DNA of 64,000 nt from JBEBGV01 sp040081265 (GCA_040081265.1 JBEBGV010000014.1:1-64000); one strand, 5' to 3'. Shown: positions 41,313 to 51,077, counted from the first letter of the stretch. Numbers and translations are program-made. Notes: generated from the sequence alone by a model not told the origin.

Positions 41313-42700
41313 GGCCCCTGATGGTGGCAGGCGACGTCCGCCTGTTCGTGCTCGGCGACGAAGGCGTTCTCTTCTCAGAACTACGGCAGGAACTCTACAC
41401 GCTGAACGCCTCCGCGACACTGCTCTGGTGCCTTCTCGAGGAGGGCGTGTCCCTTGACGGTCTGGTAGATGCCTACGCACAGACGTTTACGTTGACCCGA
41501 GCAGCGGCTGAGCATCACGTCTACCCGACGCTGCGCCGTTGGTTCGGCCTCGGGCATGTCCTCGATCCGGAGGTGCCCGGTCCGGGGCAGACGTCGCTCA
41601 GCGAAGCGCTCGCGTGCCTGCTGACCAACAGCGAACTGCGGGAGATGTTCAGACGCTCCCCCGCCGCAACCGGGACGGCCATTGGCGTCGTGAGTCACGA
41701 CCGCGACGCATTCGTCGCGCTCGATCCAGACGCTCTCGCCCAACAGGCCGACGACATCGCTCTTCAGCGCCGCCGACGGCGCTTTGGAACTCCTGACCGC
41801 GTGGTGACGTTGAGCAGCGATGAGGTGTTGACCGCGGCGGCAAGTGCGCCGCTGTATGCCGAGACGGTCCTGCGCTACTACCGGATGGTCGGTACAACGT
41901 TCCGACTGTCGCTGTCACCAGCACTGGACGCTCTCGTCCATCCCGTCCTCGTCCATCTCGAGACTGAGGCAGCCTCGGCCCCAGACGTCGTTCTTCACCT
42001 CCGCGAGTCCAACGGTGGCTGCGTCATCTTCGACGGTCTCATGCCGGTTGCCTGGCACAGTGCCACCGCGATGATGGTGCCCGCGCTGAAGCTTCTCCTC
42101 AGGACATTCGCCGTGGCGCGTCACGCGTATTTCATGGAACTCCACGCCGGCGTGGTGCTCCTGGGGAATGGCGCCCTGCTCCTGCCTGGATCGGCCGGTC
42201 GAGGGAAGACGACACTGACGGCGGCCCTGGTGCGGAGCGGCGGCATCTACTTTTCGGATGAGATCGCGCTTCTCGAAGGGATCTCGCTCAATGTCCGCCC
42301 TGTGCCGCTGGCAATGACCATCAAGCCAGGCAGCATCACGCCCCTGCTGGGTCTGTATCCGGAGTTGAGCACACTCGACGAGCATCTCCGAGAAGACCGG
42401 CAGCCGGTCCGGTATCTACCACCGCGGCCCGAATCCCGGTGTCCAGCAGACCAGGCGCCGCTGCCTGTCAGGTGGGTGGTGTTTCCACACTATGAGGCGG
42501 GCTCCGAGACCCTCGTCAACCCACTGAGCCCTGCGCAGGGACTCAGGCGTCTGCTGGACGAATCGCTCGTCCTGCCGGACGTGCTCGATCGCCAGAACGT
42601 TGAACGACTCGTGGACTGGGCACGGCGGCTGCAGTTCTACGACCTCCGCATGTCGTCACTCGAGGAGGGTGTTCGCGCTGTTCAGGAGCTCTCATCATGA
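41309..42700 (+). CDS. PqqD-like/HPr-kinase-like fusion protein
   Basis: The 463-residue protein starts with a PqqD-type winged helix of about 90 residues (FSELRQELYTLNASATLLWCLL), which could bind a leader peptide. A middle region (110-260) follows. A HPr-kinase-like P-loop (PGSAGRGKTT at 293-302) and SDEIAL (316-321) end the fold. Such fusions are widespread in peptide and exopolysaccharide loci. Here the probable role is precursor recognition and/or phosphorylation. Start overlaps the DUF692-like gene as ATGA. Confidence 0.82.
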   Translation: MRPLMVAGDVRLFVLGDEGVLFSELRQELYTLNASATLLWCLLEEGVSLDGLVDAYAQTFTLTRAAAEHHVYPTLRRWFGLGHVLDPEVPGPGQTSLSEALACLLTNSELREMFRRSPAATGTAIGVVSHDRDAFVALDPDALAQQADDIALQRRRRRFGTPDRVVTLSSDEVLTAAASAPLYAETVLRYYRMVGTTFRLSLSPALDALVHPVLVHLETEAASAPDVVLHLRESNGGCVIFDGLMPVAWHSATAMMVPALKLLLRTFAVARHAYFMELHAGVVLLGNGALLLPGSAGRGKTTLTAALVRSGGIYFSDEIALLEGISLNVRPVPLAMTIKPGSITPLLGLYPELSTLDEHLREDRQPVRYLPPRPESRCPADQAPLPVRWVVFPHYEAGSETLVNPLSPAQGLRRLLDESLVLPDVLDRQNVERLVDWARRLQFYDLRMSSLEEGVRAVQELSS

Positions 42701-42779
42701 GGTTGGCAGGCCACGCGACATTCCCACTCCTGCACCGCCAGTTTGCGCTCTGCGCGCCCCACTGCCGATTCATGAACGT

Positions 42780-44387
42780 ATGCGCCATGCCTTCCTGGCC
42801 GTGTCCGCCGGCACGCTCGCACTCGTCGCGGCGGTGGCCCTGGTCTGGCCGCCCGTCCTCTGGTCGCTCCTGGTCATCGTCCCCCTGATCGTCCGCGGGG
42901 TGGCCGACATGCTGCAAACCAGGCAGGCCGTGCGCCGAAATTTTCCGCTCATCGGTCACGGGCGTTACCTGCTCGAGCAGATCCGGCCGGAAATCAATCA
43001 GTATTTCGTCGAGAGCAACCACGACGGCCGCCCCTTCAGTCGCAACGACCGATCGGTCGTTTACCAGCGCGCCAAGGGCGAACTCGACACGCTGCCCTTT
43101 GGCACGCAGCGCGACGTCTACGCCGTCGGTTACGAATGGATCAACCATTCGCTGGCTCCAGTCGAACCCGATCACGCGCGCAGTCGCATCGTGGTCGGCA
43201 ACAACGCGTGCACCAAGCCCTACTCGGCGTCGATTTTCAATGTCTCGGCGATGAGCTACGGCTCGCTCAGCAAGAACGCGGTCCTCGCCCTCAACACCGG
43301 CGCGCGGATGGGCAGCTTCGCCCACAACACCGGCGAGGGCGGCCTCAGCCCTTACCACCTGGAACCGGGCGGCGACCTGATCTGGCAGATCGGCACCGGC
43401 TATTTCAGCTGCCGCACAGCGGACGGACGCTTCAACCCGGACGCCTTCGCCGAGCGCGCGGCACTGCCGAACGTCAAGATGATCGAGGTGAAGCTCTCGC
43501 AGGGCGCCAAGCCCGGACACGGCGGTATCCTGCCCGCCGCCAAGCTCACACCGGAGATCGTCCAGATCCGCGGCGTCGAGCCTGGCAAGGACGTCCTCTC
43601 GCCACCCGCACACACCGCGTTCAGCACACCGATCGGCCTGCTGCAGTTCCTGCAGTTGCTGCGCGAGGCGTCCGGGGGCAAGCCCGTCGGCTTCAAACTG
43701 TGCGTCGGCAAACGCCACGAGTTCTTCGGCATCATCAAGGCCATGCTGGAATCGGGCATCGTCCCCGACTTCATCACGGTGGATGGCGGCGAAGGCGGCA
43801 CCGGCGCAGCGCCGATCGAGTTCTCCGACTCAGTCGGTACGCCTCTCAACGAGGGGCTGTCGTTCGTGCACTACGCACTGGTCGGCGCGGGCCTTCGCGA
43901 CCAGGTCCGCCTGATCGCCTCGGGCAAGGTGAACACCGGGTTCCAGATCGCGACGAAAGTCGCACTCGGCGCCGACATGTGCAATGCGGCGCGAGCGATG
44001 ATGTTCGCGCTGGGCTGCATCCAGGCGCTTCGCTGCAACAGTAATGAGTGCCCCACCGGCATCGCGACGCAGAATCCGGAGCTCGTGCACGGCCTCCACG
44101 TCGGCGACAAGTCCACCCGCGTCGCGCGTTTCCACCGCGAGACGGTGAAGAGCTTCTTCGAAGTCCTCGGAGCCGCCGGGCTGCAGGACCCCGGCGCGCT
44201 GAAGCCGTGGTACGTGATGCGGCGCGTCAACTCCGGCGAAGTGAAGAGCTACAACGACATCTATCCGCCCCTCGAGCCCGGCGTACTGCTGCACTCCTCG
44301 GTGGGCGGCAGTCTCGGCAAGGCCTGGGACGTAGCCCGGCCCGACAGCTTCTCGGCCCGCACGCGCTCGGTCAGCCGGGCGGCCTAG
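42780..44387 (+). CDS. FMN-binding glutamate synthase-family protein
   Basis: The 535-residue protein has two N-terminal hydrophobic helices (residues 1-45) and a GltB-type FMN barrel (SAMSYGSLSKNAVLAL, TVDGGEGGTGAAPIEFSD, CNSNECPTGIATQNP with Cys residues for an Fe-S cluster). It lacks the amidotransferase domain. Function as a glutamate synthase is not certain; a membrane-anchored FMN oxidoreductase is the safer description. A 79-base gap separates it from the RiPP locus, so membership is unclear. Confidence 0.88.
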   Translation: MRHAFLAVSAGTLALVAAVALVWPPVLWSLLVIVPLIVRGVADMLQTRQAVRRNFPLIGHGRYLLEQIRPEINQYFVESNHDGRPFSRNDRSVVYQRAKGELDTLPFGTQRDVYAVGYEWINHSLAPVEPDHARSRIVVGNNACTKPYSASIFNVSAMSYGSLSKNAVLALNTGARMGSFAHNTGEGGLSPYHLEPGGDLIWQIGTGYFSCRTADGRFNPDAFAERAALPNVKMIEVKLSQGAKPGHGGILPAAKLTPEIVQIRGVEPGKDVLSPPAHTAFSTPIGLLQFLQLLREASGGKPVGFKLCVGKRHEFFGIIKAMLESGIVPDFITVDGGEGGTGAAPIEFSDSVGTPLNEGLSFVHYALVGAGLRDQVRLIASGKVNTGFQIATKVALGADMCNAARAMMFALGCIQALRCNSNECPTGIATQNPELVHGLHVGDKSTRVARFHRETVKSFFEVLGAAGLQDPGALKPWYVMRRVNSGEVKSYNDIYPPLEPGVLLHSSVGGSLGKAWDVARPDSFSARTRSVSRAA

Positions 44388-44426
44388 CTGAGCGGGGCCA
44401 GCCCCTGCACCTGATAGCATCGCGAT

Positions 44427-45284
44427 ATGCGCATCGCACTGGTGATGCTCGCCCTCATCGCGACGCCCCTGGCGCCGCAGGCGCAGGACCGTCCGCTCCC
44501 CGACTTCGACACCTTCGCCGCCGAAGTGAAGAAGCATCTCGCCACTGACGAGGAGCGGCAGAGCGGGTACGTCTTCAATGAGCGACGAGTCGAACAGAAG
44601 GTCAACGGACAGGGGCGCGTCACCGACGAGTCGGTCAAGATCTTCGAGATCTATCCCGGTCTCCCGGGCGAAGCTCGCTATGTCCGCCTGATCGAACAGG
44701 ACGGACGCCCAACCCCGCCAGACAAGCTCGCCAAACAGGACGCTGAACGCCGCCGCAAGGTCGAAGACTACGCTCGGAAACAAGGCGTCGCGTCGGAGCA
44801 GCGCAAGCAGGCGCGCGAGGGCGACAAAGCACGCCAGGAATACTCAGCGGCGGTTGAGGACATCTTCAGGGTGTTCGACATCACGATGGTAAAGCGCGAG
44901 CCGATCGACGGTCGCGACACGATCTACGCCACGCTCACCCCCAAACCCAACGCCAGACCCCTGACCGACGATGGGAAGGTGATGAGGCACTTCAAGGCGA
45001 AGGCGTGGATCAGCGAGTCGGACTACGAGCTGGTACGGGTGGAAATCGAAGCGGTGGATACGCTGTCGTTCGGCCTCGGCCTGCTGGCCAGAGTGCACAA
45101 GGGTACTGTGGCCACCTACCAGCGCCGCTACGTCAACGGCGAGGCATGGATGCCAGCCGAAGTAACCTGGACGGCGAGCGCGCGCGTTCTCCTGCTCCGC
45201 CGCCTCCGCCTCCGCGGCATCTCGGAGTTCTCCAACTATCGACGCTACAGCGTGGAAACGTCCACAACGATCGGTCAGCCCTGA
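44427..45284 (+). CDS. Exported hypothetical protein, Acidobacteria-type
   Basis: The 285-residue product has a signal peptide (RIALVMLALIATPLAPQAQ) and a coiled-coil-like region DAERRRKVEDYARKQGV near residues 105-121. The C-terminal half (KAWISESDYELVRVEIE) is beta-rich and resembles outer-membrane lipoprotein-sorting-like domains. Function is unknown. It is followed by three REP-like elements. Confidence 0.62.
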   Translation: MRIALVMLALIATPLAPQAQDRPLPDFDTFAAEVKKHLATDEERQSGYVFNERRVEQKVNGQGRVTDESVKIFEIYPGLPGEARYVRLIEQDGRPTPPDKLAKQDAERRRKVEDYARKQGVASEQRKQAREGDKARQEYSAAVEDIFRVFDITMVKREPIDGRDTIYATLTPKPNARPLTDDGKVMRHFKAKAWISESDYELVRVEIEAVDTLSFGLGLLARVHKGTVATYQRRYVNGEAWMPAEVTWTASARVLLLRRLRLRGISEFSNYRRYSVETSTTIGQP

Positions 45285-45285
45285 C

Positions 45286-45420
45286 GCCGGGTCCTGCGGA
45301 CCCGGCCTACGTAATGTACGTAGGGCGGGTCGGAACGACCCGCCGGTACGAGCGATGTCACGCCGGGTCCTTCCGCCTTCGCCAAGGCTACGGCGGACAA
45401 GACGGACCCGGCCTACGTAC
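45286..45420. repeat. Three GTAG-hairpin elements
   Basis: 45286-45313 reads on the minus strand, 45316-45349 on the plus strand (GTACGTAGGGCGGGTCG arm), and 45362-45420 is the long composite on the minus strand. The first two are divergent, separated by only a few bases. The third supplies the stop codon of the glycosyltransferase at 45413. Confidence 0.88.
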
Positions 45421-46612
45421 CGACGATCAGCACCTGCGCGACGCCGTAGACGAGCGCCAGCCCCAGACCGACCGACAACGCCACTCGGGTGCGCCAGGCC
45501 GACGCAGCGACAAGCGCACCGGCCAGCACAATCGCCGGGAACATGGTCGATTCCACCCAGATCCAGCTGACGGGATCAAGGCGACCCGGTGGGTCCCCCT
45601 TGGCGATGAACGTGAACAGCAGGAAGACGAACCCGAACGCGACGAGCAGGAACACGCGAAGAAGGTCGGACCGGCGAACGAACACGGTCGCAACCACGCA
45701 CCCGAGAAGCAGCAGACCCAGCACGGGATTGATCGACGAGTACTCTTTCGTCTCGTCGGTGAGCGGTCGGCCGACGACCTGCGCGTAGAACGGCAGTACC
45801 GCCGACCTCGCGTAGAACATCAGCGGATACGGCGAGAAGCCGATGCCCCCCACCCGCCGCAGGTGATTGGAATAGCGCGCCTGGAGCGCCGGCTGGTTGC
45901 CATAGTCAACGATGGTCTCAGGCGAGGTCGTCGCGTTCCAGTAGAAGTCGGGCGCCAGGAACGCCGTGAAGACCAGCGCCGCTACGTAGGGCTGCGGACG
46001 CCGCAGCCAGTGCCGCAGTCGCGGATGGAGCATCGTCAGCAGGAACACCGGGACGAGCAGTGCCGCGTGCTCCTTGCAGTAGAACGCCAGGCCCACCGCC
46101 GCGCCGGCGCCGTAAAGCCACGCTGGCTTCTGCGACGACAGGAACCGGCTGAACGCATAGAGCGCGACGACCACCAGCAGCAGGTAGGGCACGTGCGCCG
46201 TTGCCCTCGCCGAGATCGGCAGGTAGTACTCGTTGAACGCCAGCAGCGCCGCCGCCCATCGCGCCGCTACTGGTCCGTACCAGTCGTTGGCCAGTCGATA
46301 GATGAGCACCACGGTCACAAGGCTGAGCAGGATGTGCAGCGCACGGTATCCGAGCCTCGACGTGCCAAAGAGCAGACTGCTCACCTTCACGACGTACGCA
46401 GGCAGCGCGCCGTGATTTTCGCCGCGCAGCGGCAGATGCAGCGAACCGGGCTGGAACGAGATCGTGCCCGCCAGCGGGATGGCGTTGTTTTCCTCGTCGT
46501 GGATGTACGGCACGTCAACGGCCAGGTACAGCCGCAACGCCAGCGCGACAACGATGATCGCGCCCAGAAACACCCGATTCGTCACTAGATCGCGTCCATC
46601 CGTCGGCGCCAT
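45413..46612 (-). CDS. GT39-like membrane glycosyltransferase
   Basis: The 399-residue membrane protein has an N-terminal helix followed by YIHDEENNAIPLA, an acidic first-loop motif typical of GT-C transferases (ArnT/PMT). At least eight hydrophobic helices follow. It probably transfers a polyprenyl-linked sugar at the membrane. The end GT-stop lies in a repeat, so the last residues are repeat-derived. Its start overlaps the next gene by 28 bases. Confidence 0.78.
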   Translation of the reverse strand: MAPTDGRDLVTNRVFLGAIIVVALALRLYLAVDVPYIHDEENNAIPLAGTISFQPGSLHLPLRGENHGALPAYVVKVSSLLFGTSRLGYRALHILLSLVTVVLIYRLANDWYGPVAARWAAALLAFNEYYLPISARATAHVPYLLLVVVALYAFSRFLSSQKPAWLYGAGAAVGLAFYCKEHAALLVPVFLLTMLHPRLRHWLRRPQPYVAALVFTAFLAPDFYWNATTSPETIVDYGNQPALQARYSNHLRRVGGIGFSPYPLMFYARSAVLPFYAQVVGRPLTDETKEYSSINPVLGLLLLGCVVATVFVRRSDLLRVFLLVAFGFVFLLFTFIAKGDPPGRLDPVSWIWVESTMFPAIVLAGALVAASAWRTRVALSVGLGLALVYGVAQVLIVGT

Positions 46613-47619
46613 GTCCGCGCATCATCGATTGTCGATGACAAGTACGGGCGCATCACGGGAAGGCCCAGCAGTGGCGGCAGCAGGCCCCGCGTCGAGATCA
46701 ACAGGCCCATCGCCGCGGCCATCTCCGGCGTCATGTAACGGGCCAGCAGCACCACCAGCGCCACATCGCGCGCACCCAGACCTGCAAAGGTCAGCGGAAT
46801 CTGCCCGGCCATCAGGGCAACGGCCGAGAGGCTGGCCGACACCGTGAACGGGATGCTGACCGACAGTGCGACGCTGAACAACCAGATCTGGAACAGGTGC
46901 GCCAGCCACAGCACGAGCGAATACGACACGATGAAGCGTCGGCGTCCCCGGATCGCCTTCAACAGGCCGAGCCAGCCTCCCGAGAGGTTGCTGAGCTTCT
47001 TCAGCCGGTGATGCACGAGCGCCCACTTCGCGGCGGCTTCGACCCATGTCGCCGCACGCTCCGATGAAATGAGCACGAAACACACGGTGCCAAGCACGGC
47101 GAGCATCAACCAGAACGCGGCGTTGATCCCCGCGATCTGCGGCCTTCCCACCACCCACCCGACCAGACACCACGCGATGAGGCCGAACATGTCGCAGAGT
47201 CGCTCGTAGACGACGATCGACAGGGCGACACCGGCAGGAGTGTCGCTGCGCGTGGCAACGAAGTAGCTCTTGATCAGATCGCCGGCCTTGGCCGGCAGGA
47301 ATACGTTGAGCGCCGAGGCGACCAGCGTCAGGCGCAACGCCTCTCCCGTGCCAGGGAGTGAGCCGGCCGGCGCAACCCAGTAGAAGCGGACGGCGCGCAG
47401 CACGGTGATCGGGATAATCATGCCCACCGACACGAGCAGCCAGGTCTTGTCGGCGTGCAGCAGCGCGTCGGTAACGAGGCTGATGTGGAGGCTGCGGTAC
47501 AGCACCACCAGCAGCCCACCGCTGATGACGATGCTGAGGATGGTGGCGACGCGCCCCTTCCAGCTCGTACGCTGCCGTTCGGTTTCGGCTGGCGTCGAAT
47601 CGAGCGCGCTCGATCGCAT
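46585..47619 (-). CDS. Lysylphosphatidylglycerol synthase TM-region (UPF0104)-like protein
   Basis: The 344-residue protein has about eight membrane helices and the LPAKAGDLIKSYFVA and LTFAGLGARDVALVVLL segments characteristic of the flippase-like LPG_synthase_TM family. The role in glycan or lipid transport is inferred. ATG at 47619 is chosen, one base after the stop of the upstream gene; the longer frame is a shadow. It forms a unit with the GT39-like gene. Confidence 0.83.
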   Translation of the reverse strand: MRSSALDSTPAETERQRTSWKGRVATILSIVISGGLLVVLYRSLHISLVTDALLHADKTWLLVSVGMIIPITVLRAVRFYWVAPAGSLPGTGEALRLTLVASALNVFLPAKAGDLIKSYFVATRSDTPAGVALSIVVYERLCDMFGLIAWCLVGWVVGRPQIAGINAAFWLMLAVLGTVCFVLISSERAATWVEAAAKWALVHHRLKKLSNLSGGWLGLLKAIRGRRRFIVSYSLVLWLAHLFQIWLFSVALSVSIPFTVSASLSAVALMAGQIPLTFAGLGARDVALVVLLARYMTPEMAAAMGLLISTRGLLPPLLGLPVMRPYLSSTIDDARTWRRRMDAI

Positions 47620-47620
47620 C

Positions 47621-48973
47621 TCAGGCACAGCTGGCCTTCGCTGGCGCCTCGTCGAACAGGCGCCACACCGCCTGCCGCACCTCCGCAGCCACGTCGTCTT
47701 CGGGTCGGAGATAAGACGCGTCGTACTGCCGAAAGCGATCGACCCAGCCGTCGGCGAAGAACGCCTTGAACGCCTGCGGCTCAACGTCTCTGACCGACGC
47801 GACGGGGGGAAAGACGATGCCGCCGGCGGCGAAGCCGTACATGTCGGCGCGACTCTCCGGGTAAAGGCCGAGTCGCTTCACCGCGACGGTCGGGATACCC
47901 AGCTTCAGTACCGGCAGGTGGACGTTGCTGTTCTCGTCGGCAATCACCCAGTCGCACTGGCGAGCGACATCAGGCAGCGCGGCAGACATCGGCGACTCCT
48001 CGATCCCCGACAGGTCGCCAAGCCGATGGAGGTGCCTGGCCGGATCGAGGCGGCTCGGATGCCAGCGAATCACGATCTGCCGGGCGCTGAAGCGTCGCCT
48101 GCAGTCCTCGACGATCGATGCGAGCGTGGTCCACGACAGGGCCTTGGGCGCAAAAATCCCGATCACGGGACTCCTGCGATCGATGCGCGCCGGATCAAGC
48201 GGAACGGACGCTCCTTCCACACCAGCCAACACCACCCCTCCGCCGATCGGGCCACGGCGTTCGCGCGCGCGGACCGCTGCCTGTCCTTCGAGGATGGACA
48301 GGTCGAAGCGGAGAGGCGGGGAGAACGGCGTCGGGTATGCGTGCGCCACAAACACCCGTGGCACGCCGAGCGCCTGAGCGGCGGCCGTGAAACCGACCTC
48401 CTCGGGATTCGAGTCACTCGACACCAGCACGGCGCCAGGGCAGCGAGCCGTGAGGATGGCTCGACTGCGCGCGTACCACGCAACCGCGGCTGCGCCTCGA
48501 CAGGCCACCAGAAAACCGTGTCGCCGGTCGAGCACACGCACGATCCGCAGGACCCGGGCGATCCTGGACTTCGGCGAGACGAGCAGGGACGCCAGGTTGG
48601 ACAGCAGATCGAGGGAAGCACCGGATTGCACGTGCGCGCAGATGTCCGGTCCAAGCCATGCCGCCACGCGGGCGACCTGGCGCCTGGCGTTCACATGCTT
48701 GGCGACGGCGATCACACGCGCGCGGTCTGCGTGCGGGGGGCTGATCCGGAGAAAGTAGGCGAGGCCGTACAGCGACACGAGGAGCGCCGACGCCCGCGTG
48801 CCCTTGATGCGTTCGTGCAGTCGAAACGCCAGCCTGACTTCGGGACGCGCCTGCATCAGATTCGAGAAGAGCACCTGTCGCGCCGGGTCGGAATCGGCGC
48901 TGATCACGATGCGAAGGGCTCGTAGGAGAAAGATGTTCACCGACGGACAGAGGACGGGCGCACCAGCGTCCAT
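47621..48973 (-). CDS. Possible surface-polysaccharide protein, GT-B-like
   Basis: The 450-residue protein has two Rossmann-like halves, with VVFVAHAYPTPF-type and VIRWHPSRLDPARHL segments resembling CDP-glycerophosphotransferase or other GT-B proteins. I do not recognise a precise family. A GTG at 49048 would lengthen it by 25 residues but would overlap the divergent GNAT start; I use the ATG at 48973. It is the first gene of a small membrane/glycan unit. Confidence 0.6.
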   Translation of the reverse strand: MDAGAPVLCPSVNIFLLRALRIVISADSDPARQVLFSNLMQARPEVRLAFRLHERIKGTRASALLVSLYGLAYFLRISPPHADRARVIAVAKHVNARRQVARVAAWLGPDICAHVQSGASLDLLSNLASLLVSPKSRIARVLRIVRVLDRRHGFLVACRGAAAVAWYARSRAILTARCPGAVLVSSDSNPEEVGFTAAAQALGVPRVFVAHAYPTPFSPPLRFDLSILEGQAAVRARERRGPIGGGVVLAGVEGASVPLDPARIDRRSPVIGIFAPKALSWTTLASIVEDCRRRFSARQIVIRWHPSRLDPARHLHRLGDLSGIEESPMSAALPDVARQCDWVIADENSNVHLPVLKLGIPTVAVKRLGLYPESRADMYGFAAGGIVFPPVASVRDVEPQAFKAFFADGWVDRFRQYDASYLRPEDDVAAEVRQAVWRLFDEAPAKASCA

Positions 48974-49041
48974 GATGATACGTCGAAGCCAGCTCAAAAG
49001 ACCCGCTTTGTGCCGGCTCGTCGGCCGTGTGAGACTCGGAT

Positions 49042-49518
49042 ATGTCACTCACTGTTCGGAAGGCTGCCGAGAAAGACCTCCCCACCCTCGGACGCCTCGG
49101 CGCCAGTCTGATGAGGCTGCATTACGGTTTGGACGAGCGCCGGTTTCTCGCACCTGGTGAACACCCGGAAGGTGGCTACGCGTGGTTTCTCGGTTCGCAG
49201 CTCTCCGAGCCAGACGTGGTCGTGCTGGTCGCCGAGCGCGATGACGCGGTGGTCGGATACATCTACGCGGGGCTGGAACCACTGTCATGGAAGGAGCTGC
49301 GTGGACCGGCTGGATTCATTCACGACGTCGTGGTCGATCCGCAGGCCCGACACGCCGGAGTCGCCACGGCGCTGATCGACGCCGCGCTGGCCTGGCTCGG
49401 CGAAGAAGGCGCCCCGAGAGTCGTGCTCTGGACCGCCGAGCAGAACGTCGACGCCCAGCGTCTGTTCGCCGCACGCGGCTTCAGGCGCACCATGATTGAG
49501 ATGACCCGCGAGTTGTAG
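49042..49518 (+). CDS. GNAT-family N-acetyltransferase
   Basis: The 158-residue protein has the GNAT core: IHDVVVDPQARHAGVATALI gives the acetyl-CoA loop, and RLFAARGFRR the last helix. It transfers an acetyl group to an unknown amine. Divergent from the polysaccharide-like gene. Confidence 0.88.
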   Translation: MSLTVRKAAEKDLPTLGRLGASLMRLHYGLDERRFLAPGEHPEGGYAWFLGSQLSEPDVVVLVAERDDAVVGYIYAGLEPLSWKELRGPAGFIHDVVVDPQARHAGVATALIDAALAWLGEEGAPRVVLWTAEQNVDAQRLFAARGFRRTMIEMTREL

Positions 49519-49542
49519 CGCTGCCGCGCGCCCCCTCAGCCT

Positions 49543-50631
49543 ATGCAACTCACCCGCGCGACACTCCGCACCTTTGCCGTCGACAGGTCCCTGTTTCCAC
49601 CCACGACACTCCGGCGAGCCATTGAGAAGCTGGGGTTCGTCCAGGCCGATCCGATCCGTGCACCGGCCCGCGCGCAGGACCTGACACTGCGCCACCGGGT
49701 GCGCGGCTACCAGGCGGGTGACCTCGAGCGACACTACCCCAGTCTCAGCGTCGAGGAAGACACCTTCATCAACTACGGGTTCGTGAGCCGTGCTGTCTAC
49801 GACCTCATGCATCCGCGCGGAGGTATTCGAGCGTGGACGTCATCCGAGCGAGCTCGCGCGCGCGGCGTGCTGGCCTTCGTGCAGCACCACGGCCAGGTGC
49901 ACCCACGCGAGCTGGATCGACAGTTCGGCCACGGCCTGGTCACCAACGACTGGGGCGGCATCTCGAAGGCGACGACGCAGATTCTCGACCTCATGCACTA
50001 TCGCGGCCTGCTCCGCATCGCGGCCCGTGAAGGCGGGATACGTACCTACGCGATGGGCGCGGCACTCGCCACCCGCGGCACCGCGCAGGACAGGGCGCGG
50101 CGTCTCGACAGCCTGATCGACGTGCTGGTCGGCAAATACGCCCCGCTCTCGCGACAGGGCTTGTCGAAGGTGGCGCGGCGCCTCAGGTACGCGACGCCCC
50201 AGTGGCGTGATGAGCTCGGAAGCGCGATCACCCGCGCGCTCACCCGACTTGCGCACGCGCGCGTCGACGGCGTCGACTGGTTCTGGCCCGCGACGGAGTC
50301 ACTGGAACACCGGCGCGTCTCCGACCAGGTGCGCCTCTTGACGCCGTTTGATCCAGTCGTCTGGGACCGCGACCGGTTTGAAATGCTCTGGGGGTGGAAG
50401 TATCGATTCGAGGCCTACGTGCCACCGGTGCAGCGCGAGCGCGGCTACTACGCGTTGCCGCTGCTATGGCGTGACACTGTCATCGGGTGGGCGAATGTCG
50501 GGGTGACCAGCACCCGAACGCTGGAAGCGTCGTTCGGCTATGTGACCGGCACGCCGCCTCGGGGACGAGCCTTCAAGGCGGCGCTCGACGATGAGGTCGA
50601 GCGCCTGCGGGAGTTCCTGAAACTCCCCTGA
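49543..50631 (+). CDS. YcaQ-like winged-helix DNA-binding protein
   Basis: The 362-residue protein is of the winged helix-turn-helix YcaQ family (QADPIRAPARAQDLTLRHRV near residues 34-53, LLTPFDPVVWDRDRFEML near 266-283). E. coli YcaQ is a DNA glycosylase that unhooks interstrand crosslinks and bulky alkyl adducts. The QxQ-like active residues were not verified. A 25-base gap follows the GNAT gene. Confidence 0.84.
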   Translation: MQLTRATLRTFAVDRSLFPPTTLRRAIEKLGFVQADPIRAPARAQDLTLRHRVRGYQAGDLERHYPSLSVEEDTFINYGFVSRAVYDLMHPRGGIRAWTSSERARARGVLAFVQHHGQVHPRELDRQFGHGLVTNDWGGISKATTQILDLMHYRGLLRIAAREGGIRTYAMGAALATRGTAQDRARRLDSLIDVLVGKYAPLSRQGLSKVARRLRYATPQWRDELGSAITRALTRLAHARVDGVDWFWPATESLEHRRVSDQVRLLTPFDPVVWDRDRFEMLWGWKYRFEAYVPPVQRERGYYALPLLWRDTVIGWANVGVTSTRTLEASFGYVTGTPPRGRAFKAALDDEVERLREFLKLP

Positions 50632-50658
50632 CAGCCTGCCCTGATAGGCTGCCCTGAC

Positions 50659-51021
50659 CTATTGGGCCTTGTGCGAGTTCTCGATCATGACGACGCCCGC
50701 ACCGATGCCGGCCGGCAGGCCGATTCGACCACCCAGCTCACCAAGGTTGAACCCTTCGCGCACCGTGCCCTTGACGCTCACTCGGGCACCCTGCCTGGGG
50801 ACGCCCTGGTCGGAGACAACCCAGAGCTGCCCGGTGCGATCGTCGATGCGATACGCGCCCCGGCCGACCAGTGAGTAGCTGTCCACCACTGCGCCCGTCA
50901 GCTTCACTTCCTTGTTGCGGTACTGTCCCGGATCGGCCAGCACCTGGTTGATTGTCCGAGACGCGCAGGCGGTCGAGAGGACCGCACTCATCAGCAGGAC
51001 CAGAATCATCGGTCGTTTCAT
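50659..51021 (-). CDS. Small lipoprotein with OB-like domain
   Basis: The 120-residue product has a lipoprotein signal (LLMSAVLSTAC with lipid Cys19). The remaining beta-rich domain, NKEVKLTGAVVDSYSL and ARVSVKGTVREG, looks like a small OB-fold. The ATG at 51021 was chosen over the much longer open frame, which is not protein-like. Confidence 0.7.
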   Translation of the reverse strand: MKRPMILVLLMSAVLSTACASRTINQVLADPGQYRNKEVKLTGAVVDSYSLVGRGAYRIDDRTGQLWVVSDQGVPRQGARVSVKGTVREGFNLGELGGRIGLPAGIGAGVVMIENSHKAQ

Positions 51022-51077
51022 CTCATCGCTCCTCGTGGATTGCCACCCCAGCCACTTTAGCAAGGTCCCTGCCAGCG

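Noticed and set aside
42697..42888. 63-residue ORF coupled to the PqqD-HprK stop by ATGA with AGGAG before it
   Set aside because: It overlaps the glutamate-synthase-like gene by 109 bases and has no plausible domain. It has Cys residues, so a second precursor cannot be fully excluded, but the codon pattern follows the other frame.
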